A DNA stretch of 64,000 nt from positions 124,001 through 188,000 of the forward strand of contig JAGYJE010000002.1 of the NCBI GenBank assembly GCA_018402305.1, in the 5' to 3' direction. The translations under genes and the position numbers were made by a program. The stretch's first letter is position 1; every line of letters begins with the position of its first letter. This DNA is from Puniceicoccaceae bacterium. Its GTDB lineage: Bacteria; Verrucomicrobiota; Verrucomicrobiia; Opitutales; Coraliomargaritaceae. Below, piece by piece: positions 1 through 7,454 of the stretch. Under the pieces are notes generated by a model. It did not search any database. It saw nothing but the letters and a program-made list of their open reading frames with translations, and was not told the origin of the DNA.

Positions 1-26
1 TTGAAAAGCGATGTCTAAACCAAAGA

Positions 27-740
27 CTATGATTGGCGACGACGGATCATCACCGCCCCCAGGGCCAGCATGCCGGCAAGCAAGGCAAAGGTACCAGGCT
101 CGGGTATCGTGGTCAGTGACAAGGCAGAGAGATAAGCAACATCGATATTACCAGCCTGAACAAAAAGATCCTGCGTCGTGCCCGATGCGATAAACGTGCC
201 AACTACATAGTCCTTATCACCCATACGTAGCTCAGATGAGATATTGCCGCCAGTTGCAGCATCACTATAGAATGAGGTTCTATTTCCACTATTCACGTCA
301 TCAGATGCAAATAGCTGGACTTGGTACTCTTGACCATCAGTCAAGCCCTGCAATGTCACTTGAAAAGAGTTACCTGATGGGCGAAAGATCACAGTATTAT
401 TTATAGTATCCCAATTCGCATCACCACCGGACCAGTAGGTATCTGTAATGGTACCCATACCACTAAGGAGAGGAACATAAACACCCACACCAGTTGCGGT
501 TCCCCCGATTAATGTCTCTTCAAACAACACATTCGTACCCGAAACGTTTACAGTCAGGTCACCACCGCCACCGCTCAGGTTAGCCGCATAAACGAGATTA
601 TCCGCATTCAGCACAGAAGCGGGACCTGTATTATCAAAGGTTCCGCTTGTCCAAGTAATGGCAGCTCCATGAGCGGCGACTGCAGATAGGAGTAGTCCGG
701 CAAGCATTGATATCTTTAAGTCTGATTGTAGGTATTTCAT
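27..740 (-). CDS. PEP-CTERM sorting domain protein
   Basis: About 237 aa, exported. The start at 740 places a Lys-containing n-region and hydrophobic signal segment (ISMLAGLLLSAVAAHG) at the N-terminus; an upstream in-frame start would prepend 29 residues that do not look like a signal peptide. The C-terminus is a textbook PEP-CTERM tail: PEPGTFALLAGMLALGAV followed by RRRQS, i.e. PEP motif, membrane helix and Arg cluster. In known systems this tail is recognised by an exosortase, which removes it and anchors or releases the protein at the cell surface. The middle is Gly/Thr/Ser-rich and looks like a beta-sandwich of unknown function. It resembles the PEP-CTERM protein at 57809-58543 in its tail and in a 'YxLQ.. 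A' type segment. No exosortase gene is in the window. The gene is divergent from the IclR-type regulator. Confidence 0.88.
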   Translation of the reverse strand: MKYLQSDLKISMLAGLLLSAVAAHGAAITWTSGTFDNTGPASVLNADNLVYAANLSGGGGDLTVNVSGTNVLFEETLIGGTATGVGVYVPLLSGMGTITDTYWSGGDANWDTINNTVIFRPSGNSFQVTLQGLTDGQEYQVQLFASDDVNSGNRTSFYSDAATGGNISSELRMGDKDYVVGTFIASGTTQDLFVQAGNIDVAYLSALSLTTIPEPGTFALLAGMLALGAVMIRRRQS

Positions 741-947
741 AATATTGGGTTGTGGGGTGAATTGAAGTAAGTGCGGTTCGCACTTGTTTAAGTTTGTATT
801 AACACAAAAGCATACGGCATCTGCCATGTCAATTGTATGACTCGGCCTACCGCGACGCTATTTCGGTCATTTTGAAGAGCAGATTGAGTCTTATTGCCGA
901 TTCTTTACCGAGCTTCGCCTCTGGATAATTTCCTTGATTTGTATCAA

Positions 948-971
948 TATAGCATTTTTTTTGACGCTATA
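948..971. promoter_or_regulatory. TATAGC-N12-GCTATA inverted repeat upstream of IclR-type gene
   Basis: A perfect 6-bp inverted repeat (TATAGC at 948-953, GCTATA at 966-971) ends 20 bp before the regulator start at 992, in the gap shared with the divergent PEP-CTERM gene. IclR-family proteins commonly repress their own promoter through such dyads. The operator role is inference from position only. Confidence 0.35.
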
Positions 972-991
972 GTCAATCGACTCCCTACAAG

Positions 992-1678
992 ATGAAACCG
1001 ATTACCTCGCTGATCAAAGCGCTCGACGTGCTCACACTGCTCTCGGCCAAGAGCAAAGGGATGAACATGACTGAGCTGGCGGAAGCCATGAATCTGCCCC
1101 GCTCCACGCTCATGCGCACCCTAAACACATTGACACTCTATGGCCTGGTGGAAAAAAAAGGCCGCAACTATTGCTGTGGCGTAGTTTTCGACCAATGGGC
1201 GCAGCGCGACCGCCAATACCACTGGATCAATCGCTACCGAAAGGTATTGGAGCACGTAGCCTTATCCATAAACGAGCTCGTGCTACTGGGTCTACATGAG
1301 GGCAACGGCATCGTCCACATCGACTACATCGAGAGCGACCAAATGCTGCGAGTGGCACCTGCCCCCGACACGCGTCACATCTTAAAGATCAACGCTCTCG
1401 GAAAGCTCGCCCTCTCCCGACGCCCGGATCTTGTCGAAGCGATCAAAGACCCCAAACTGCTGGAGGAATTGAAGGAAATCGAACGCACGGGGGTCGCCTG
1501 GAACCGAGAAGAATCGGTCCCCGGAATGATCGCTCTGGCCACACACGGGTTCAGTAAGAGCCCCACCGAACCGATGATCGCCGTCGCTTGGCCAGCCCAC
1601 CGTTTTACCGAAGAAGGCGCAGCCCGTGCGCTCAATTCAATCAAAGAAGCACTGAAGCGCTTCGCAGATAATGACTGA
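992..1678 (+). CDS. IclR-family transcriptional regulator
   Basis: 228 aa. Residues about 4-60 form a winged helix-turn-helix typical of IclR proteins (ALDVLTLLSAKSKGMNMTEL followed by a recognition helix containing LPRSTLMRTLNTL). The rest resembles a shortened IclR effector-binding domain (residues about 75-225), with the family-like stretch in which ALGKLAL follows the ligand-domain strand. Family members usually have about 250 aa, so this is slightly short. The protein would bind DNA as a dimer or tetramer and respond to a small metabolite, often a sugar acid or aromatic compound; the ligand cannot be read from the sequence. A dyad directly upstream may be its own operator. It faces away from a PEP-CTERM gene and is followed by transposon debris. 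Confidence 0.82.
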   Translation: MKPITSLIKALDVLTLLSAKSKGMNMTELAEAMNLPRSTLMRTLNTLTLYGLVEKKGRNYCCGVVFDQWAQRDRQYHWINRYRKVLEHVALSINELVLLGLHEGNGIVHIDYIESDQMLRVAPAPDTRHILKINALGKLALSRRPDLVEAIKDPKLLEELKEIERTGVAWNREESVPGMIALATHGFSKSPTEPMIAVAWPAHRFTEEGAARALNSIKEALKRFADND

Positions 1679-1792
1679 AATTCTCACATATAATCGAACT
1701 CATAGTCATCCCATAGGATTTAGTTGAGAGCTCTGTTTAAGCTCAGATAAAAAAAGTGGTCGGCACCGGATTCTGACCAAAGAATCCGCAGC

Positions 1793-1954
1793 GTGAAAAC
1801 CATAACGCCGACCAAGCATTACAGCAGCACATTGCATCAGCTTTGTAAGCTCATCCCGTCGCACTTGACGGAAGAACTTGCCCGCAAGCATGGCGTGGAC
1901 AAAAAGTCCCGCACCTTCACCCCGTGGAGCCACGTGGTGAGTCTTCTCTTTGCA
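1793..1954 (+). pseudogene. IS4-family transposase stump (DUF4372 N-terminal domain)
   Basis: The first 54 codons read like the N-terminal DUF4372 region of IS4-type transposases: LHQLCKLIPSHLTEELARKH, then the TFTPWSHVVSLLFA segment that normally continues into the catalytic DDE domain. After SLLFA the frame runs directly into the repeat that begins GCCGGGTTGGCT and is lost; no catalytic residues follow. This is a dead remnant interrupted by, or recombined with, the dispersed repeat. The other half of the element is not visible in the window. Confidence 0.7.
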
Positions 1955-2145
1955 GCCGGGTTGGCTTTGCCGCCCCGGCCTGAGCTTGTCGAAGCGCCCG
2001 GCCTGAGCTTGTCGAAGCGCCCGGCCTGAGCTTGTCGAAGCGCCCGGCCTGAGCTTGTCGAAGCGCCCGGCCTGAGCTTATCGAAGCGCCCTGGCCGAGG
2101 CCCGTCCAATTCGCCCTGGCCTGAGCCTGTCGAAGGCCTCCTATT
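1955..2145 (+). repeat. Tandem 23-bp CCTGAGCTTGTCGAAG repeats
   Basis: Five head-to-tail copies of a 23-bp unit (core CCTGAGCTTGTCGAAGCGCC) start at 1977, 2000, 2023, 2046 and 2069. A degenerate copy follows at 2117 with the variant core CTGAGCCTGTCGAAGG. The cluster is led by GCCGGGTTGGCTTTGCCGCC, which is also found at 9904 and 10044. Because 23 is not a multiple of three, the open frames it creates (PELVE, SLSK, STSSG strings) are artefacts. Repeats with this core are common in many bacterial genomes as intergenic elements. Confidence 0.9.
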
Positions 2146-2204
2146 CCGACTTAAACCGATAGGTTGTAGCGCTAGGGGGCGATTACCAAGCTCCTAATCC
2201 TAAT

Positions 2205-2857
2205 CGTAATCCGCTCTCGGCCTGCCCGCCGTCGCCTCCGGCGAAGGCTGGGTCACCGTTCTCGTTAACCGATTCCCTCGTAGTCCATTTCGGTTCGACG
2301 ATAGCGGCGACGAGATGGGTGGACGATTACGGGTAACTCCACTCGTAATCCGTTCTGTCGCCGTTCTCGTCAACCGATTCCTCGTAGTCCATTTCGGTTC
2401 GACGATAGCGGCGACGAGATGGGTGGACGATTACGGGTAACTCCACTCGTAATCCGTTCTCGTCGCCGTTCTCGTCAACCGATTCCCTCGTAGTCCATTT
2501 CGGTTCGACGATAGCGGCGACGAGATTGGTGGACGATTACGGGTAACTCCACTCGTAATCCGTTCTCGTCGCCGTTCTCGTTAACCGATTCCCTCGTAGT
2601 CCATTTCGGTTCCACGATAGCGGCGACGAGATGGGTGGACGATTACAGGTAACTCCACTCATAATCCGTTCTCGTCACCGTTCTCGTTAACCGATTCCCT
2701 CGTAGTCCATTTCGGTTCGACGATAGCGGCGACGAGATGGGTGGACGATTACGGGTAACTCCACTCGTAATCCGTTCTCGTCGCCGTTCTCGTTAACCGA
2801 TTCCCTCGTAGTCCATTTCGGTTCGACGATAGCGGCGACGAGATTGGTGGACGATTT
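2205..2857 (-). repeat. Array 1 of the 105-bp tandem repeat (six units)
   Basis: The phrase ACCGATTCC recurs at 2268, 2373, 2478, 2584, 2690 and 2796, giving a period of 105-106 bp. Each unit contains GGCGACGAG and, about 45 bp later, CTCGTCGCC, able to pair, with inner arms GTGGA and TCCAC. Read on the minus strand this is the same repeat family as the arrays at 12685-13712 and 14487-14918, so it is inverted relative to them. Units are highly similar and differ mostly by point changes. The first copy is partial. No gene of this array's own was found; it abuts the 23-bp repeat family on both sides. Confidence 0.92.
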
Positions 2858-2858
2858 G

Positions 2859-2998
2859 CCGTTCTGGCCTGAGCTTGTTGAAGTGCCCGGCCGAGGCCTC
2901 TCGAAAACGCCCTGGCCTGAGCCTGTCGAAGGCCTCCTGTTCCGACGCGAAGCCATCACCACGCAGGGCGAACGGCAAAGCCATTTCGCCTACGGGCA
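2859..2998 (+). repeat. Composite repeat with CTGAGC/GTCGAAG cores
   Basis: Two to three diverged CTGAGCTTGTtGAAG-type cores are followed by a module containing CCATCACCAC and CATTTCGCCTACGG. The same module, with few differences, recurs at about 9978-10034. Together these form a larger dispersed repeat in which the 23-bp core is only one part. Confidence 0.75.
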
Positions 2999-3008
2999 AA
3001 ACCCTCTC

Positions 3009-3662
3009 TCAGGGAACCTTCTGACTGAACATGGCCAGCCGAACCGATTCACCGTCGCCATCCGGCAATAAGACGACTAATTCACGACTACTGTCCTTTG
3101 CATACCAGGTGCTCTGGTAAACATAGCCCGCTTCGCCGACCAATTCGACCTGGACGTAATTGCCCTCATCCGAATCGGCGGCGACCGTCCTGATTTCCCG
3201 GTCGGGCAGGAGGACTTTTTCATCTCCCATTAAGATCCCCAGGCGCAAACCGGAAAGGTTGATGAACCGAAAAGAGCCGCCGGGAAAGGAGCTGAATTCA
3301 TCTTCCATCACGTTCAGACCGAAGCGCTCCGCCCCCGCCTCCTGGTTCCGCGAGATAAAGATCAGCACCCGCTGCAAGCGAGGATCGACTGCCGCCCTTC
3401 CGGCAAGCAGGAAGGGGGGGGCATCCTCGGCGGTGGCTTCATTTTTGACATACAGATTCAGGAATCCGTCTACGTCGAGCTGCGTCGTGCCCGGAAGCGA
3501 ACGACGGCCGTCACGCAAGACAAGCGCATTGAAGTCGCCCTCATCCAGGTAAAACAGGTCTTTCCCCTCGTCCACGGATTCAAGAGTGATGGCGGTGAAA
3601 TCCAAAGCCGAAAGCACCGTGCCGGTAAGGAAAAACAGGAGGTAGATCAATATTTGGCGCAT
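3009..3662 (-). CDS. Secreted protein of unknown function, partner of Verru_Chthon A-type protein
   Basis: 217 aa with an N-terminal signal peptide (ILIYLLFFLTGTVLSA). I do not recognise a named domain. It lies 33 bp downstream of the large pilin-like protein at 3696-7250 and is probably co-transcribed. A homologous protein sits in the same position behind the second large protein (43286-43996). The two share an LFYL(D/N) motif near residue 40, a central segment with FLL/FFL then LxxxL(I)FI/LIFF, then FPxGxxxxxN near residue 130, and a C-terminal LLFLVPD/LVVLLPD motif. Conservation of both pairing and order suggests a two-gene unit. It is probably periplasmic or surface exposed; the function is unknown. 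Confidence 0.75.
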   Translation of the reverse strand: MRQILIYLLFFLTGTVLSALDFTAITLESVDEGKDLFYLDEGDFNALVLRDGRRSLPGTTQLDVDGFLNLYVKNEATAEDAPPFLLAGRAAVDPRLQRVLIFISRNQEAGAERFGLNVMEDEFSSFPGGSFRFINLSGLRLGILMGDEKVLLPDREIRTVAADSDEGNYVQVELVGEAGYVYQSTWYAKDSSRELVVLLPDGDGESVRLAMFSQKVP

Positions 3663-3695
3663 AATGGGTATTTGGATACGAATTTCGCTGGAAAC

Positions 3696-6600
3696 TCAAT
3701 TGAGCCAATTGAAGCCCACTACCTTGTAGCGTCTCCCGAAGGCTGCATTGATAGCGCTCAGAGCGTCCGGCTCGTCGATGGCATCGTTGCTCGCGCGATC
3801 CACATACTCGGGAAAGCGTTGCACGATGGCCTCGCATCGAGCCGTCACGATTTCTCCGCTCGTCGGATTGGTGTATTGGCCCTGCGCGGTGATACGAAAG
3901 GTGTCGGATCGCGCAGTGATCGCGCTGCCGATCGCCTTGAGCAAATCCGCCTGAGTCAAATAGCCACCGATCCCGGAAGCCGTGTTGCCCCAATCGGCGG
4001 AAGTCCCGTCCGGAAAGAGGTTGGTATCCGTGTATTCCGGCGTGGCTCCCTCAGACTGGATCGCACTGTTCAGATTCGCGGCTTCGATCGCGGCCTGCAG
4101 TGCGCCGGCTTCGCCCAAGGCTCCCGACTCGATCCGGCGGTTCACGAAATCACTCAGCCCCATGAACGGCCCCCGGAGTTTCACTTGATTAACAATCTCA
4201 GCGGCCAAGCGGTCGATCTCGGGATCGCTGAGACTGGCATAGCCGGCCCATGAGTCTCCATCGTCTGCCAATGGCTCGGCCGTCTTGGGAAAGGGGGTTT
4301 GCCCCGAACCCGGCGAGGCATTCACGCCTCCCCTGCCCTCCAGCGCCAAATCGCGGTTCGACCGAAGGAGCGCGGTCCATGCCTCGACTGAGCTTGAGTT
4401 GATGTTGAAGGCCCCGTCCTGGAAAGCATACTCCGCTATCCGCTTGTAACCATCGACTGACGATACCGGATCCAACTCGCCCAGGACCGTGCCCGCCTCT
4501 GCGGCTCCGATGGGCTGGATGCGGGAATTCAGGTGAGCGGAAACGGTCTCTTCATCGAGAAAATCGGCCAGCGCCTCGCCCAGATTCCCCTGCGGCGAAT
4601 AGCCCCCTGCAGTGATCTGATAGTCCGGAACAATCCCGGAAAAGAAATAGCGATCCCACAAGGCATCATTGGCCAGCCAGGTCGAGTCATAGATCTCCAT
4701 CGCATGCGGAGCGGGCGTTATCCCATGAATACCATCCAAAGCGATGAGCGGGCTCGGGCTGGACTTGCCGATCGTACGGACCGGATCGAAAATAAAGGGC
4801 GCGATGTCGGCACTCCCCATCGTCGCAAGGGAGACCGGGGGCGTGGTCGGGATCTCACGCATGGGAACGGTCGTCGTGTCTATGTCTACTCCGCCGGATA
4901 TGAGCGAGGCATAGCCATCCCCCCAAGAGGTCTTGCCGTCGTTGATCGTGCTCGGCAACATGGCATTGATATTCGGCTCCACTTCGAGCAGGGAAAAACG
5001 ATTGGGCGGGACCCAGCTCCAGCGTAACGCGTGAAAGGTGCTCGTGGGGTTGAAGTGGGCAAACGGTGCCACCCGCATCGTACCGTCGGCGTCGTCCCGC
5101 GTTCCCTTCATCAAGTTATCGAAATAACCGACCGGATATTTTACACCGGGGGCCATATCGACACTCACACTGATGTCGGATAAAACGACGGTCCGGTCCC
5201 AATTGGCATTGGAATCGACGGGCGAGGCCATGTTGATGAAGAAGTGCTGCAGGTGCTTTGTGCGCCGCTGCGGATCGTTTTGCCGACCGGTTGCGTAGCT
5301 CAAGTCATCGTCGGCAACGAAATCCAAATTAGTGATAAACCAGGCCTTACTCGTCCAGGGATCAGCAAAATCGTCCGGCAAAATGGCATTTCTCAAGTCC
5401 GTCGTCATCTCCACGTCCAGGAGGCTGTTCTCGGTGATGGGAATGGGCAGGCCTCCGGCCTCCGGATGGTTCCGCAGTAAAATGCCCGAGTTGTTGTTTA
5501 ACTGGGGGCCAGGCCAGGATTCTGTGGACGTCCCTGCCTGCTGACTCGAAAAAACCAAGATCTCACCCGGATCCATGACGACATCCCCGCCCCCGTCGTT
5601 AAGAAAGGTTTCAAACTGATTCAGCCCGGGTAAGTTCACAGTGATATAATCATCCAGAAAGGCCCGATAGGTCTGATCTCCGGATGGGTCTTCCACGCTG
5701 ATAGAGACCAAAAGCGGGAGATTACTGTATTGAATTTTAATATTCTCGAAACGGATGGCCTGATCGTAGGGATTCCAGAGATAGAAGAACGGATCAAAGG
5801 CGAGAGCCAACCTACCCGTGCCGGCAACGGAATCCCAATCGACCGGCACCAGAGTGAGAGCAAAACGGTAGCCTAACAGAATGGGCGTATAACTCCCTCG
5901 GCTGGGCATATAACGGTATTGCCCACCGCTACCCAATTCTTGGGTGTAGACGTCGGTAAATCCGGAAGGCTGCGCAAAGCGAGAGCGGTAGAATAAATCC
6001 CTATCGCCCGGCAGTTCGGATCGGTTTGGAAAATAGGGTTGCAGATCCATCTCATAGCCACTCCCGGAACTGCTCAGCCGGAGACGTTTGTATACATTGT
6101 AGTAATCCCGCATCGCATGCCAGGTGCCCCCCCGGGCGATGCCGCCGCTCGTGATTTCGGCGAAAATGAAACGGGTGAAGAAGTTCTGCCCCCCGGCTTG
6201 GTAGATGGCCGAGTGCGGGTCCTCGCTCCGAACGCCACTGCCGACAAACTCACCGATGGCCTGATTGAAATTCGTCAACTGGTTCGGATCCTCGACCGCG
6301 GCATCCATTTCGAAGGCCAGCGACAAGTCACGCTTCAGGCCACCGTTCTTTGTATCCGTCAGCAGACCTTTGGACGCAAGCGTCAGATTGTGGCGCTGGC
6401 TCTGCAGCCAATCCGCCCCAGGATCGGCATCACCGAGCAGTCGAAGCTGATCGGTCTGCTGCACGCGACTCCAACTTGAGAGAAAGTCACGGTTCGCCGG
6501 GTCAGTAAGCGGATAATCCAGCTCGCTGGCAAAGGGCCCCGCAAAAACGGACGTATCCACTCCCGGAGGGGCACTGAGCCGGCTGCGCTGGAGGAGGGAG

Positions 6601-7250
6601 GACGGCAAACTGTTCACCCGATCTTCATCCTCGTTCCAGGACACCTTGGCTTTCAGCCCCTCATCTTCGATCGCGTAGGCGTAGGCGCTCACTTCACTTG
6701 AGCCGCCGTCTATCACGACCAGGGGTGCATGGATTGAACTCTCCGGAATAGCGGAACCCGCACTATCCCGTCCCGCAAAGAGTTCGACGCCCGCAAGGCC
6801 GTCGGTGACGACACCATCTTCCGGATAATCCAGCTGATCGACCCCGGAGTTCTCCGGTGCGGAAACCAGCCAGCCGCGAAATGCCCGCGTATTCGCCGGA
6901 TCGAGCCGGTCATGCGAGGAGCTGTCCCAAACGCCGACCCAGTGCCGGTTCCCGGCGACCGAAGCATTCAATAAGCTGGCCGTGGCGGTCACACGCTGAT
7001 CCGCACCAGTCGCTTTCTGCAAGTCCCCCAAGCCCACCATCAGACCCAGCAGGGCATTTTGCTCCGCTTGCAGGCGTCCGAGCGAAGCCGTCGCCGAACG
7101 CGTCTCAATCCGAACCAAGGTCGTGATGCTCAAAAGCAGCAAAATCACAAAGGCCATCAAGGCCAGAGCAATGACGAGGGCGAAGCCACCGGTCGATCCG
7201 GGCTTTTTGAGTGGGGGAAAGACAGGCATACTGACAGCTCGACAATACAC
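3696..7250 (-). CDS. Verru_Chthon cassette protein A-type large pilin-like protein
   Basis: 1184 aa (or 1177 from the Met at 7229). The N-terminus carries a prepilin-like segment: GGFALVIALALMAFVILLLL then SITTLVRIETRSA, with small/charged residues before a hydrophobic helix as in type IV pilins, though without the usual Glu5. It is followed by LLGLMVGLGDLQKATGADQR and a very long soluble region. A NxNSSSVEAWTALL motif lies near residue 960, a helical GPFxxLxDFVNRR motif near 1030-1045, and the protein ends with RRYKVVGFNWL. These features match the verrucomicrobial cassette A family (TIGR02600-like), whose function is unknown. Companion cassette proteins B, C and D are absent here. It is close to the protein at 44009-47794. 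The downstream small gene is likely in the same operon. Confidence 0.8.
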   Translation of the reverse strand: MYCRAVSMPVFPPLKKPGSTGGFALVIALALMAFVILLLLSITTLVRIETRSATASLGRLQAEQNALLGLMVGLGDLQKATGADQRVTATASLLNASVAGNRHWVGVWDSSSHDRLDPANTRAFRGWLVSAPENSGVDQLDYPEDGVVTDGLAGVELFAGRDSAGSAIPESSIHAPLVVIDGGSSEVSAYAYAIEDEGLKAKVSWNEDEDRVNSLPSSLLQRSRLSAPPGVDTSVFAGPFASELDYPLTDPANRDFLSSWSRVQQTDQLRLLGDADPGADWLQSQRHNLTLASKGLLTDTKNGGLKRDLSLAFEMDAAVEDPNQLTNFNQAIGEFVGSGVRSEDPHSAIYQAGGQNFFTRFIFAEITSGGIARGGTWHAMRDYYNVYKRLRLSSSGSGYEMDLQPYFPNRSELPGDRDLFYRSRFAQPSGFTDVYTQELGSGGQYRYMPSRGSYTPILLGYRFALTLVPVDWDSVAGTGRLALAFDPFFYLWNPYDQAIRFENIKIQYSNLPLLVSISVEDPSGDQTYRAFLDDYITVNLPGLNQFETFLNDGGGDVVMDPGEILVFSSQQAGTSTESWPGPQLNNNSGILLRNHPEAGGLPIPITENSLLDVEMTTDLRNAILPDDFADPWTSKAWFITNLDFVADDDLSYATGRQNDPQRRTKHLQHFFINMASPVDSNANWDRTVVLSDISVSVDMAPGVKYPVGYFDNLMKGTRDDADGTMRVAPFAHFNPTSTFHALRWSWVPPNRFSLLEVEPNINAMLPSTINDGKTSWGDGYASLISGGVDIDTTTVPMREIPTTPPVSLATMGSADIAPFIFDPVRTIGKSSPSPLIALDGIHGITPAPHAMEIYDSTWLANDALWDRYFFSGIVPDYQITAGGYSPQGNLGEALADFLDEETVSAHLNSRIQPIGAAEAGTVLGELDPVSSVDGYKRIAEYAFQDGAFNINSSSVEAWTALLRSNRDLALEGRGGVNASPGSGQTPFPKTAEPLADDGDSWAGYASLSDPEIDRLAAEIVNQVKLRGPFMGLSDFVNRRIESGALGEAGALQAAIEAANLNSAIQSEGATPEYTDTNLFPDGTSADWGNTASGIGGYLTQADLLKAIGSAITARSDTFRITAQGQYTNPTSGEIVTARCEAIVQRFPEYVDRASNDAIDEPDALSAINAAFGRRYKVVGFNWLN

Positions 7251-7454
7251 AGAAATGAAGTTAATACTATCAAAAAGATTGGAATTTTTAAAAAAATACC
7301 ACTGATACAGGCCTTAGCAAGCCATTCAAATGAACCCGGCACGGCACTGCCAATCAATAACATGAAAAACCGCCGATCACAGACTTTAAACAGGAGATAC
7401 CGCTACGGCATCGGCAGGGATGCGGGAGGCCACTCCCGCCTCCCCGGATCAAGG

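Noticed and set aside
1955-2110. Open frames made of PELVE, SLSK and STSSG strings
   Set aside because: They are products of the 23-bp repeat read in different frames, not genes.
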